Assembly (NCBI GenBank): GCA_020853525.1
Contig: JADYYS010000047.1
Span: 1 to 36,693 of the forward strand
Direction: 5' to 3'
DNA from: Ardenticatenales bacterium
GTDB lineage: Bacteria > Chloroflexota > Anaerolineae > Epilineales > Epilineaceae
DNA length: 36,693 bases
Shown here piece by piece: positions 16,774 through 24,181 of this stretch. The number at the start of each line of letters is the position of its first letter. Position 1 is the stretch's first letter. The notes under the pieces were generated by a model. It searched no databases and was not told the origin of the DNA. It worked only from the letters and a program-made list of their open reading frames with translations. The position numbers and the translations under genes were made by a program.

Positions 16774-18008
16774 TGGGAATGGGGATGGGGACGATGATGG
16801 GGACGCGGATGCGGATGCGGTCGATGATGCGGCGGCCGCGGACGGGGCGGGCGATCACGAACGTCGTTCACGCCGGGATCGTGATTGCGGCGGCGCTCGT
16901 CGCCGCCGCCTGGACAGGTGCCCGCGCGGACGCGGCGCCGGCCGACGCTATCGCGAAGTTCGCGAACGTCGCGCACAGCGCGGACAGCGCGGACAGCGCG
17001 AGCATCGCCGACATCACGGCCGCTGATCAAGCGGTCAGGCCGCAGGCGTGGCTGCCGATCGGGCTGCACGGCGGGGACTTCGGTCCACCGCCGGTCGCGG
17101 TGACGCTGACCCCATCCCCGACCGCCACGGCCTCCCCGAACCTGACCGGCACGGCCACGAACGACGCGCCCACGTCGACGCCGACGACGGCCGCGACGCC
17201 CACCGCCACACCTCGCTCCGGCTACAGCGAGCCGCTGACGGATCGCCCTTCCCTCGACGATCTGAAGACCGGCTACAGCGCCGCGCGCTGGTACGAGACA
17301 ATGCTCGAGATCCTCCGGCGGCGCTACCCGACCGGGCACCACATCGTCACGCAGCTCGACGACAGCAAGGGCAAGGCGACGCTCTGGACGAGCGGCCGGA
17401 CCGGGACGTTCGACGACCTCGTGCGCAGCATGGAGCTGGCGGTGCACGAGATGAACCACCAGCTGGGCTTCCAGGAAGGGTTCATCCCGACGATCGGCAA
17501 GAAGCACTTCTACGAGGTCCGCGCGGACCTCCGGGTGACGGTCGACGTCGTGCCGACGTACGCCCGCAGCGAGATCGCGCAGTTCATCACCGGGCCGCTC
17601 GAGAACCAGTACAAGAGCACCTACCTGACCGGCCAGTCCGGCACGCAGGGGTTCTTCAACCTGCTGGACGAGTTCAACGCCTACACCCACTCGATGTTCA
17701 CCGGCTACGGCCTGCACGACCTCTTCCCTCCGAACCAGCGCGTGAGCCATCGCGACGGCCTGGTGACGATGATGCTCTACGTCGAGCTCTACCTGCGCCA
17801 GGCTCGTACGAAGCACCCGGCCGACTACGCCGCGCTGCGGGCCGACCCGGCGGTGCGCGACCTCGTCAAGCTGCTCTGGGACCGCGCGAACTTCATCCTC
17901 GACGAGACCGAGGACATCCGCGGGCTGGCGCTGAACGCGGCGGCGGTGGAGGCGGAGATGCGGAAGGCGGAGCTGTGGGGGGAGGTCGAGCGGTACGTGG
18001 CGCCGTGA
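16770..18008 (+). CDS. Secreted zinc metalloprotease-like protein (HEMNH)
   Basis: Up to 412 residues. GGGAGG at 16761 precedes overlapping candidate ATGs; the N-terminus (MMGMGMGTMM...MRMRSMMRRP) has many in-frame ATGs, so the true start is unclear. A signal sequence follows (VVHAGIVIAAALVAAAW) and then a P/T-rich linker. The catalytic-looking domain holds AVHEMNHQLGFQEG, an HExxH zinc motif with His226, Glu227 and His230, and a possible third ligand Glu301 in LLDEFNAYTH. This is the gluzincin-like arrangement, but I cannot name the family. It is probably extracytoplasmic. It is coupled to the glycosidase lipoprotein upstream through a 4-nt overlap, so the two may work together on the envelope. 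Confidence 0.72.
   Translation: MMGMGMGTMMGTRMRMRSMMRRPRTGRAITNVVHAGIVIAAALVAAAWTGARADAAPADAIAKFANVAHSADSADSASIADITAADQAVRPQAWLPIGLHGGDFGPPPVAVTLTPSPTATASPNLTGTATNDAPTSTPTTAATPTATPRSGYSEPLTDRPSLDDLKTGYSAARWYETMLEILRRRYPTGHHIVTQLDDSKGKATLWTSGRTGTFDDLVRSMELAVHEMNHQLGFQEGFIPTIGKKHFYEVRADLRVTVDVVPTYARSEIAQFITGPLENQYKSTYLTGQSGTQGFFNLLDEFNAYTHSMFTGYGLHDLFPPNQRVSHRDGLVTMMLYVELYLRQARTKHPADYAALRADPAVRDLVKLLWDRANFILDETEDIRGLALNAAAVEAEMRKAELWGEVERYVAP
16773..16835. repeat. ATGGGG/GCGGAT-type short tandem repeats at a gene start
   Basis: Runs of ATGGGG/ATGGGA and GCGGAT units create about ten in-frame ATG codons within the first 23 codons of the metalloprotease gene, several close to the same Shine-Dalgarno sequence. 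Confidence 0.6.
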
Positions 18009-18060
18009 CGGGTGCCACTTCGATGCCGCCACGGCCCGACCGTACCATCGGACCGGGCGA

Positions 18061-18696
18061 TCACCCGTCCGCCGTCTCGCCGCGCAGCGCCCGGTAGTCC
18101 GCCAGCGACGCCGTGATGACCTCCGCCGCCCGGTCCCGCCCGTACGTCTCCTGGATCGCGATGACCGGCGCCTCGCCCGGCACGAGCTTGTACGTGCTGA
18201 AGTAGTGCCGCAGCCGTTCGACGAGGATCGGCGGCAGGTCGGCGATGTCCGCTGCGCCGCCCCACACCAGGTCGTTCTCGAGGACGGCGATGATCTTGTC
18301 GTCCGCCTCGCCGTGGTCGAGGAGCTGCAGGCCGCCGACGACCCGCGCCGGGACGATGATCTCGGAGCGGGCGATCGGCCGTTCGCTGAGCACGCAGATG
18401 TCCAGCGGATCGCCGTCGCCGCGCTCGGCGCCGGGGCAGAGATCGCGGACCGCATCGCCGCAGTACGTTTGCGGCACGAAGCCGTACAACGCGGGCGCGT
18501 ACGATGCGCCGCGCTGCGGGCGGTCCACGCGCAGGTAGCCGGACGCCTTGTCGACCTCGTACTTGATCAGGTCGAAGGGCGTGATCTCGATGTAGGCGTT
18601 CACGTGGAGCGGCAGGTCGCGGCCGGGGGGAAGGCCGTGCCAGGGGTGGGGGCGGTGGGGGGAGAACGGGAGGGGCGTGGGCATGGGGGTGGGCAT
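18061..18696 (-). CDS. ppa: Inorganic pyrophosphatase, soluble class I
   Basis: 211 residues; hydrolyses pyrophosphate to phosphate in the cytoplasm. Family I signatures are clear: [16 protein letters not shown] (about 44-59), [14 protein letters not shown], and the metal-binding [10 protein letters not shown] (about 93-102), then [14 protein letters not shown]. Length is slightly above the usual 170-180 residues because of a Pro-rich N-terminal extension ([18 protein letters not shown]) that may be partly untranslated; ATG codons at residues 1 and 5 are both possible. It diverges from a secreted Kelch gene across 142 bp. The DPLDI variant of the usual DPLDV is conservative, so activity is expected. 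Confidence 0.93.
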   Translation of the reverse strand: MPTPMPTPLPFSPHRPHPWHGLPPGRDLPLHVNAYIEITPFDLIKYEVDKASGYLRVDRPQRGASYAPALYGFVPQTYCGDAVRDLCPGAERGDGDPLDICVLSERPIARSEIIVPARVVGGLQLLDHGEADDKIIAVLENDLVWGGAADIADLPPILVERLRHYFSTYKLVPGEAPVIAIQETYGRDRAAEVITASLADYRALRGETADG

Positions 18697-18774
18697 GGGA
18701 TGACCTGTCGTGGATCGGCGTCGGACGATGGTATGGCGGGGCCGAGGTCGACGCCAAGGTTTGGCCGTCGATTA

Positions 18775-18798
18775 CCGGCCGGCCGACCGGCCGGCCGA
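18775..18798. repeat. 12-bp tandem duplication in a divergent promoter region
   Basis: CCGGCCGGCCGA is repeated exactly at 18775-18786 and 18787-18798 between the pyrophosphatase and Kelch genes. Each unit is itself largely self-complementary. Confidence 0.8.
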
Positions 18799-18838
18799 CT
18801 CGCTTGCCGACGCGCACGAGGCCGCCTATCGTCCCGCC

Positions 18839-20101
18839 ATGACCACCGTGCATCGACACGTTCTCGCCGCCGCGGCCCTCGGGGCGATGGGCGCGCTCGC
18901 CGTCCTGACCGAATCGCACGCGCCGACGCGCGCACCGGAGGCGGTCGTCGGCGGGGCGCGCGAGGCGGCCCTGCGACCGCCCTCCGCCGGTGTGGCGGGC
19001 GCCGACAGCGCGACGGCCGGCGCGTGGTCCACCGGCGCGCCGATCCCGGTGCGGATCGCCGAGATCGCGGGCACCAGGTTGGGCCGATCGATCTACGTCG
19101 GCGGCGGGTTCACGCCGCCGGGCGCGTCGATCGGGCGCTGGTTCGGCCGCTACGACACGACCGATGACGCCTGGGAAGTGCTGGCCGAGCTGCCAACGGC
19201 GGTCCACCACCCGATGATGGCCGCAGCGGACGGGCGGGTCTGGTCTGCGGGCGGCTACACGGGCGGCCTCAACCACGCCTCGGCCACGCGCAGATTGGAC
19301 GCGTACGACCCGGCAACGGGAGCCTGGACGGCGATGGCGGACATGCCGGGGCGGCGGGCGGCAGGGTTCATGGTCGTGCTCGCCGCCGACCTTGAAGGGG
19401 CCAACGCAGGTGCGTCCGACGATGCCGTCGATGGCGCGCGCCAAGGTGCGATCAGCGGTGCGCTCTACGTCGTCGGCGGGATCGGCGACGCCGAGGACCG
19501 GATGTGGCGCTATGACGTCGTCGCCGGGACGTGGGCCGACCTGCCCGGCCCGACGCCGCGCGAGCACCTTGGGGCGGCGGCTGCCGGCGGCAAGATCTAC
19601 GTCGTGGCCGGGCGTGGCTTCGGCCGCGGGATCGTCGGCACGCTCGAGGCGTATGATCCCGCGACGGGCGCCTGGACACGCCTCCCCGACATGCCCGGCG
19701 CGTGCGGCGGCTGCACGGCGGCGGCGACGGCCGACGGGCGGATCCACGTGACGGGCGGCGAGGGCGGCGGGCGGACATACAACGACCACTACGTCTACGA
19801 CCCGGCCGCCGGCACGTGGTCCGTCGAGGCGCCGATTCCGACGGCGCGGCACGGGCTGGCATCGGCGGGTGTGGGGGAGCGGTTCTACGCGATCGGGGGC
19901 GGGTTGAAGGAGGGGTTGGACTATTCCACGGTGGTGGAGTGGTGGGCGCCCGAAGGCGGCGGGATGGCTACGGCGACGGCGGGGGCGACGTCGGAGGCGA
20001 CGGTCACGACGATAGCGACGGCCACGACGGGAGCGACGGCAACGACGGGGGCAGCGCGGGGGGCGCTTCCGTTCGTGCTCGCCATCGACGACGGTTCGTG
20101 A
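18839..20101 (+). CDS. Secreted Kelch-repeat protein
   Basis: 420 residues from ATG 18839, chosen because a signal peptide begins there (MTTVHRHVLAAAALGAMGALAVL). Kelch blades carry GG doublets and aromatic/W signatures: IYVGGGF...YDTTDDAWEVLAELP, VWSAGGYTGG...YDPATGAWTAMADMP, LYVVGGIGD...YDVVAGTWADLPGP, IYVVAGRG...YDPATGAWTRLPDMP, IHVTGGEGG...YDPAAGTWSVEAPIP and FYAIGGGL, giving about six blades of a beta-propeller. The Ala/Thr-rich C-terminal tail contains an 18-bp repeat and ends hydrophobic (LPFVLAI), perhaps a sorting signal. It is the second exported Kelch protein in the window. The RAYT gene starts 16 bp after its stop. Confidence 0.85.
   Translation: MTTVHRHVLAAAALGAMGALAVLTESHAPTRAPEAVVGGAREAALRPPSAGVAGADSATAGAWSTGAPIPVRIAEIAGTRLGRSIYVGGGFTPPGASIGRWFGRYDTTDDAWEVLAELPTAVHHPMMAAADGRVWSAGGYTGGLNHASATRRLDAYDPATGAWTAMADMPGRRAAGFMVVLAADLEGANAGASDDAVDGARQGAISGALYVVGGIGDAEDRMWRYDVVAGTWADLPGPTPREHLGAAAAGGKIYVVAGRGFGRGIVGTLEAYDPATGAWTRLPDMPGACGGCTAAATADGRIHVTGGEGGGRTYNDHYVYDPAAGTWSVEAPIPTARHGLASAGVGERFYAIGGGLKEGLDYSTVVEWWAPEGGGMATATAGATSEATVTTIATATTGATATTGAARGALPFVLAIDDGS
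20015..20050. repeat. In-frame 18-bp tandem duplication
   Basis: GCGACGGCCACGACGGGA and GCGACGGCAACGACGGGG are adjacent and encode the Ala-Thr-rich tail of the Kelch protein. Confidence 0.7.
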
Positions 20102-20117
20102 GGGATCGTGACGGACC

Positions 20118-20849
20118 GTGACGATCGTGGCTGATGCCGGTCCGCTGCGAGGCGACGAGACGCGGCGCGACCGCCGGTCGATCCGGCTGGCGCGGTACGA
20201 CTACGCGCGGCCGGGGGCGTACTTCGTGACGGTGGTGGCGGCGGGGCGGGAGTGGGTGTTTGGGGAGGTGGTGGGTGGGGTGATGCGGTTGAGCCCCATT
20301 GGCGAGATCGTGCGGACCTGTTGGGCCGCGATCCCGGATCACCACCCAAGCGCAACCCTCGACGCCCACGTCATCATGCCCAACCACATCCACGGGATCC
20401 TGATTCTAGGTGGTGTAGGGGCACGGCATGCCGTGCCCATCGTTGACCCCGCCGCCAACCCCCGCCACCACGCAACCGCGTCGGGATCGGACGCCGGGGG
20501 CGATGATGTGCCCGATGCGTGGGCACGGCATGCCGTGCCCCTACACGGCGGGGGTGGCGACATCGGACGGAAATGGGCGTCGGACGACGGGGCGGCGGGT
20601 GGCAGTGAACGGTTCGGGCGGCCGGCGATGGGGACGCTTCCGACGGTCGTTCGATCGTTCAAGGCGGCTTCGACGCGGCAGGTCAACGCGCTGCGTGTAG
20701 CCCCTGGCAGCCCCGTCTGGCAACGCAACTACTATGAACACGTCATCCGCACCGATGAATCCCTCCACCGCATCCGCCAGTACATCGCCGACAATCCGCT
20801 GAAGTGGGATCTCGACCGGCTGAACGGTCTGGCGAAGGGCTCGCACTGA
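20118..20849 (+). CDS. REP-associated tyrosine transposase (RAYT, Y1/IS200-like) with internal REP pair
   Basis: 243 residues from GTG 20118. RAYT hallmarks are present: LARYDYARPGAYFVTVVA at the N-terminus, the metal-binding HUH motif in MPNHIHGILIL (His-Ile-His), and NYYEHVIRTDESLHRIRQYIADNP, whose tyrosine is the likely nucleophile. Such enzymes cut and join single-stranded REP palindromes and are usually domesticated. Unusually, about 45 residues between the HUH motif and GTLPTVVRSFKAASTRQVN are encoded by a segment holding two inverted copies of a GTAG-flanked 20-bp palindrome, which adds ARHAVP twice. The insertion falls in a loop that varies in the family and keeps the frame. The stop overlaps the following GNAT start (TGATG). 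Confidence 0.9.
   Translation: MTIVADAGPLRGDETRRDRRSIRLARYDYARPGAYFVTVVAAGREWVFGEVVGGVMRLSPIGEIVRTCWAAIPDHHPSATLDAHVIMPNHIHGILILGGVGARHAVPIVDPAANPRHHATASGSDAGGDDVPDAWARHAVPLHGGGGDIGRKWASDDGAAGGSERFGRPAMGTLPTVVRSFKAASTRQVNALRVAPGSPVWQRNYYEHVIRTDESLHRIRQYIADNPLKWDLDRLNGLAKGSH
20415..20438 (+). repeat. REP-like element, GTAG plus perfect 20-bp palindrome (copy 1)
   Basis: GTAG (20415-20418) is followed at once by the perfect palindrome GGGCACGGCATGCCGTGCCC (20419-20438). The foot tetranucleotide GTAG next to a palindrome is the standard REP layout recognised by RAYTs. Confidence 0.85.
20521..20544 (-). repeat. REP-like element, inverted copy 2
   Basis: The same 20-bp palindrome lies at 20521-20540, followed by CTAC (20541-20544), so this copy is inverted relative to copy 1. 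The two copies bracket 82 bp, giving a 130-bp REPIN-like unit inside the RAYT reading frame. Confidence 0.85.
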
Positions 20850-21475
20850 TGCCGCATGCGACATCGTATCCGGCCGTTCGCATCACGGACGCCGCCGCCG
20901 CCGACCTGCCGGCGATCCTCGCCCTCAACGCGTCCAACGTCCCCCACGTCGGCCCGATCGACGCGCCGAAGCTGGAGCGCCTGCACGGCGAGGCGTTCGC
21001 GCTGCGGGTGGCGCGGGTCGTTGGGGACGATCGCGACATGCGCGACGTGCGCGATGGTCGCGACGACGGCAACGATTACGACGGCGACGATCACGACGGC
21101 GGCGCGGGCGGGCCGATCGTCGCCTTCTTCCTGGCGATGGTGGAGACGGCCGAATACGAGAGCCTGAACTTCCGCTGGTTCGTCGAGCGCTATCCGCGGT
21201 TCACGTACGTCGACCGCATCGCCGTGGCCGAGGGGTACCGCGGGCTCGGGATCGGACGGCGGTTGTACGCGGACGTCGAGGCGCTGGCGCGCGGGCGCGG
21301 GCGCGGGACGGGCGATGGCGCGATCGCCGAATGGCTGACGTGCGAGGTGAACATCGCGCCGCCGAACCCGGGGTCGATGGCGTTCCACGAGCGGCTGGGG
21401 TTCGTGGGCGTCGGGGAGCGGTGGGACGCGGGTGGGGGGACGGGGGTGCGGATGCTGGCGAAGGCGGTGCGGTAG
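20849..21475 (+). CDS. GNAT-family N-acetyltransferase
   Basis: 208 residues from ATG 20849, which shares one base with the RAYT stop (TGATG). The GNAT fold is shown by the N-terminal RITDAAAADLPAILALN segment, the strand YVDRIAVAEGYRGLGIGRRLY (motif A with the R-G-x-G-x-G acetyl-CoA loop), EVNIAPPNPGSMAFHERLGFVGVG (motif B) and a closing strand. Substrate is unknown. A striking Asp/Gly/Arg insert (DDRDMRDVRDGRDDGND..., about residues 56-88) interrupts the region before the fourth strand (IVAFFLAMVE), made by short repeats of GCGAC/GACGAC type. The coupling to a transposase is unusual; co-transcription is inferred from spacing. Confidence 0.82.
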   Translation: MPHATSYPAVRITDAAAADLPAILALNASNVPHVGPIDAPKLERLHGEAFALRVARVVGDDRDMRDVRDGRDDGNDYDGDDHDGGAGGPIVAFFLAMVETAEYESLNFRWFVERYPRFTYVDRIAVAEGYRGLGIGRRLYADVEALARGRGRGTGDGAIAEWLTCEVNIAPPNPGSMAFHERLGFVGVGERWDAGGGTGVRMLAKAVR

Positions 21476-21493
21476 TCGCCGGACCGTTGCGGG

Positions 21494-22117
21494 TCAGTCG
21501 TGACGGGCGAGCACCCAGCCCAGCGCGGCGAAGAGGAGCATCCAACCCGTGATCGCCAGCCGGGCGGCGACGAACGGCCCGAACATCGCCGGGAACATCG
21601 GGACGAAGACGTAGATGCCCAGCGCGAGCGGCAGGTAGCGGGCCCAGCCCTGCCATCGTCCCGACCGCACGGCGGCGATGCCCGCGGCGACGAGCCCGAC
21701 GCCGGCCATCGTCGAGGCGATGCCGTAGGCGGTGTCGAGCGGCGCAAGCTGGGCGCTGCCCATCTCGGCCTCGGCGGCGGTGATCGCCCAGACCTCGGCA
21801 CCGGTGAGGACGACGAGGCCGGCGACGGCGACGTAGAGGCCGAGGCGTCCGTAGCGGGCCGACCCGAGCGCGCCGCCGGCCGGGAGCGCGAGGAGGCCAA
21901 GGATCAGGCCGACGTGCTGGACGGCGAACCAGGCCTGGATCACCTGGTGGCCGGTGGTATCCAGCGGGTAGCTGAAGCGTTCCGGCCCGACGACCGGCGG
22001 GACGACGGCCAGGTAGATCCCGGACGCCGCGCCCAGGATCCCGGCCCAGAGGCAGATCCGGCCGTACAAACGGATGCGCGACACGGACGGCGAACCTGTG
22101 GCAAGCTCAGTGACCAT
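21494..22117 (-). CDS. Multi-pass membrane protein, unknown function
   Basis: 207 residues with AGGAGG about 6 nt before the ATG. About six hydrophobic helices are visible: CLWAGILGAASGIYLAVV, WFAVQHVGLILGLLALPAGG, LGLYVAVAGLVVLTGAEVWAI, AYGIASTMAGVGLVAAGIAAV, YLPLALGIYVFVPMFPAMF and LAITGWMLLFAALGWVL. No transport or enzymatic motif is recognised. It diverges from a TetR regulator across an 80-bp gap containing a palindromic operator, so it is probably repressed by that regulator. A role in export or membrane stress is inference. Confidence 0.78.
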   Translation of the reverse strand: MVTELATGSPSVSRIRLYGRICLWAGILGAASGIYLAVVPPVVGPERFSYPLDTTGHQVIQAWFAVQHVGLILGLLALPAGGALGSARYGRLGLYVAVAGLVVLTGAEVWAITAAEAEMGSAQLAPLDTAYGIASTMAGVGLVAAGIAAVRSGRWQGWARYLPLALGIYVFVPMFPAMFGPFVAARLAITGWMLLFAALGWVLARHD

Positions 22118-22141
22118 GAAGACCTCCTGTTGGGGCGACGC

Positions 22142-22183
22142 TTGCAGCGAATGCCGTAGCGATACACTAGAGTCACGCTCTAG
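22142..22183 (+). promoter_or_regulatory. TetR promoter with palindromic operator
   Basis: A candidate -35 TTGCAG (22142-22147) and -10 TACACT (22163-22168) are 15 bp apart. The -10 runs into CTAGAG-TCACG-CTCTAG (22167-22172 and 22178-22183), a perfect 6-bp inverted repeat with 5-bp spacer. Position between a divergent membrane gene and a TetR gene suggests autoregulation; the binding itself is inferred. Confidence 0.55.
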
Positions 22184-22197
22184 CGAACGACGGGAGT

Positions 22198-22842
22198 ATG
22201 AGCCGCGTGATCCGTGAGGTCAAGGGGGCGTCGCGCCGGGACAAGGCAGCGGCGACGCGGCTGAAGATCCTGCGCGCCGCCCACGACGAGTTCGTCGAGA
22301 ACGGCTACCACGGCGCGACGATCGCCGCCGTCGCCCGACGGGCCGGCGTCGCGCCGCAGACGGTGTACTTCACGTTCCACACGAAGCCGGCGCTGATCAG
22401 CGCCGTGATCGACATGGCCGTGATGGGCGAGGACGAGCCGACGATCCCGCAGGCGACCGATTGGTGGGCCGCGATGGCGGCCGCACCGGCGGCGGACGAG
22501 GCGCTGCGGATCTTCGTCCGCGGCACCGGCCCGCTCTTCGCCCGCGCCAGCCGGATCTCCGAGATCCTCCGCGCCGCCGCCCTCACGGACGAAGAGGTCC
22601 GCCGCACGCACGATCACCACGAGGGGCTGCGCCGGGCCGGGTTCCGCGAGGTCGTCGACCTCCTGGCCGACAAGGGCCGGCTGCGGTCCGGGCTGGATGC
22701 GGAGAGCGCCACGGACGTGCTCCTCACGCTGCTGGGCGACACGACGTACTATGGCTTCACGGTGGAGCGGGGGTGGAGCCACGAGCGGGTGATGGGGTGG
22801 TGGGAGGGGGTGTTGCCGAGGGTGTTGTTGGAAGAGGAGTGA
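22198..22842 (+). CDS. TetR/AcrR-family transcriptional regulator
   Basis: 214 residues. The N-terminal DNA-binding domain is typical: RLKILRAAHDEFVENGYHGATIAAVARRAGVAPQTVYFTFHTKPALISAV, with the helix-turn-helix at about residues 40-60. The C-terminal ligand-binding region is less conserved, as usual. GGGAG lies only 1 nt from ATG 22198, so the in-frame GTG at 22207 is a possible alternative start. It diverges from the membrane-protein gene and very probably controls it and itself through the CTAGAG/CTCTAG operator in its promoter. Confidence 0.88.
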   Translation: MSRVIREVKGASRRDKAAATRLKILRAAHDEFVENGYHGATIAAVARRAGVAPQTVYFTFHTKPALISAVIDMAVMGEDEPTIPQATDWWAAMAAAPAADEALRIFVRGTGPLFARASRISEILRAAALTDEEVRRTHDHHEGLRRAGFREVVDLLADKGRLRSGLDAESATDVLLTLLGDTTYYGFTVERGWSHERVMGWWEGVLPRVLLEEE

Positions 22843-22914
22843 GCGGGGCGAGGGAGTCGGGGCGGCGGCTAGGCGGCCGGCGGTGATCGACGATAGAGGC
22901 CCTGATCCGGACGA

Positions 22915-24078
22915 TCAGTACGGCTCCGTGCCTTCGTTGAGGATCGTCACGTACTGGTGATAGGTGTAGATTCGATTGCGCTTGCCGCCGGTCAGCTCGC
23001 GCGCGATGCCCAAGTGCGTCAGGACCTTCATGCCTGCCGACGCGGCCGGAAAGGACAGTCCGCTCTGCGTTACCACGGCCGTGAGGCTGGTCAGCGCCCG
23101 TTCGCAGAGCACGGCGTGAACCCGCAGCGCAGAACTGGCGGCCCGACCGGTCTGGTGGATTGCGTTGCGGTCCTGGTCGAACAATGCGACCAAGCGCCGC
23201 GCGGTGGCGACCGCGCCTTCCGCGGTGTCCTTCACGCCCTGCAGGAAGAAGTCGATCCATGTCTCCCAGTCGCCGTGCTCCCGAACGGCGTCGAGGAGGC
23301 GATAGTACTCCGAGCGGTGCGTCTTGAAATGGAGGCTGAGGTAGAGGAGGGGGTGACGGAGGATGCCGGCCTGACAGAGGAACAGGGTGATGAGCAGGCG
23401 TCCGACGCGCCCGTTGCCGTCCAGGAAGGGATGAATCGTCTCGAACTGGACATGGGCCAGGCCGGCCTTGACCAGGATGGGCAATGGCGTGGTCTCGTCG
23501 TTGAGGAACAGCTCGAGTTGGCCCATGCACTCGGCCACCGCATGGGGCGGCGGCGGCACGAAGTGGGCCATGCCGGGTCGCGGCCCACCGATCCAGTTCT
23601 GTGACCGGCGAAACTCGCCCGGGTGCTTCGTGCTGCCTCGACCGCTGGACAAGAGGATCTCATGGATCTCCTTGAGCAGGCGATTGGAGAGCGGGAAGCC
23701 GGCTGCCAGGCGATCCATGCCGTGCTGGAGCGCGGCCACGTAGTTCGAGACCTCAACGACATCGTCCATCGGCACGCCCGGCGCCGAATCGAGCTCGAAC
23801 AGAAGCAGGTTGGAGAGCGATGACTGCGTCCCCTCGATCTGCGACGACAGGACGGCTTCCTTGCGCACATAGGCGTACAGCAACAAGTGAGGGTCCGGAA
23901 GCAGGGAGGCGATGCTGTCGAGCCGACCGAGAGCCAGAACCGCACGTTCCAGCAGCACCTGTCGCGATCCGTCGAGGGACAGGTGCGGCTTCGGTGGCAG
24001 AGGGTGGGGAACGAATGCCCGCACGGGCTCCCCGCTGACCGTGGTGACTTCGTATGTGCCGGTTGCGGTGCGCTTCAT
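22915..24078 (-). CDS. Fic-domain protein (predicted AMP-transferase)
   Basis: 387 residues. A Fic_N-type N-terminal region contains the inhibitory-helix motif SSQIEGTQSS (about 78-87, with Glu82 in the position that blocks ATP in class II Fic proteins). The Fic core has the full catalytic motif HPFLDGNGRVGR (about 216-227), with the catalytic His and phosphate-binding Gly-Asn-Gly-Arg. The C-terminal region (LTSLTAVVTQSGLSFPAASAGMKVLTHLGIARELTGGKRNRIYTY) looks like a winged helix, common in this subfamily. Such proteins modify target hydroxyls with AMP from ATP; the partner is unknown. It converges with the TetR gene and lies at the left edge of the accessory region. Confidence 0.92.
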   Translation of the reverse strand: MKRTATGTYEVTTVSGEPVRAFVPHPLPPKPHLSLDGSRQVLLERAVLALGRLDSIASLLPDPHLLLYAYVRKEAVLSSQIEGTQSSLSNLLLFELDSAPGVPMDDVVEVSNYVAALQHGMDRLAAGFPLSNRLLKEIHEILLSSGRGSTKHPGEFRRSQNWIGGPRPGMAHFVPPPPHAVAECMGQLELFLNDETTPLPILVKAGLAHVQFETIHPFLDGNGRVGRLLITLFLCQAGILRHPLLYLSLHFKTHRSEYYRLLDAVREHGDWETWIDFFLQGVKDTAEGAVATARRLVALFDQDRNAIHQTGRAASSALRVHAVLCERALTSLTAVVTQSGLSFPAASAGMKVLTHLGIARELTGGKRNRIYTYHQYVTILNEGTEPY

Positions 24079-24181
24079 CGGCCTGTCGCTTCTTGCTTTA
24101 GCGTCTTATTCAGTGTTGCTTGATTGAAGGATGAGCTATTCAGCGATCAGGGGTCAAGTCTTAGTAACGAACGGCGTCGTG

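Noticed and set aside
24079-24181. GGGGTCAAGTCTTAG-like sequence after the Fic start as a mobile-element end
   Set aside because: The phrase resembles sequence seen near some transposases, but there is no second copy or inverted partner here to support an element.
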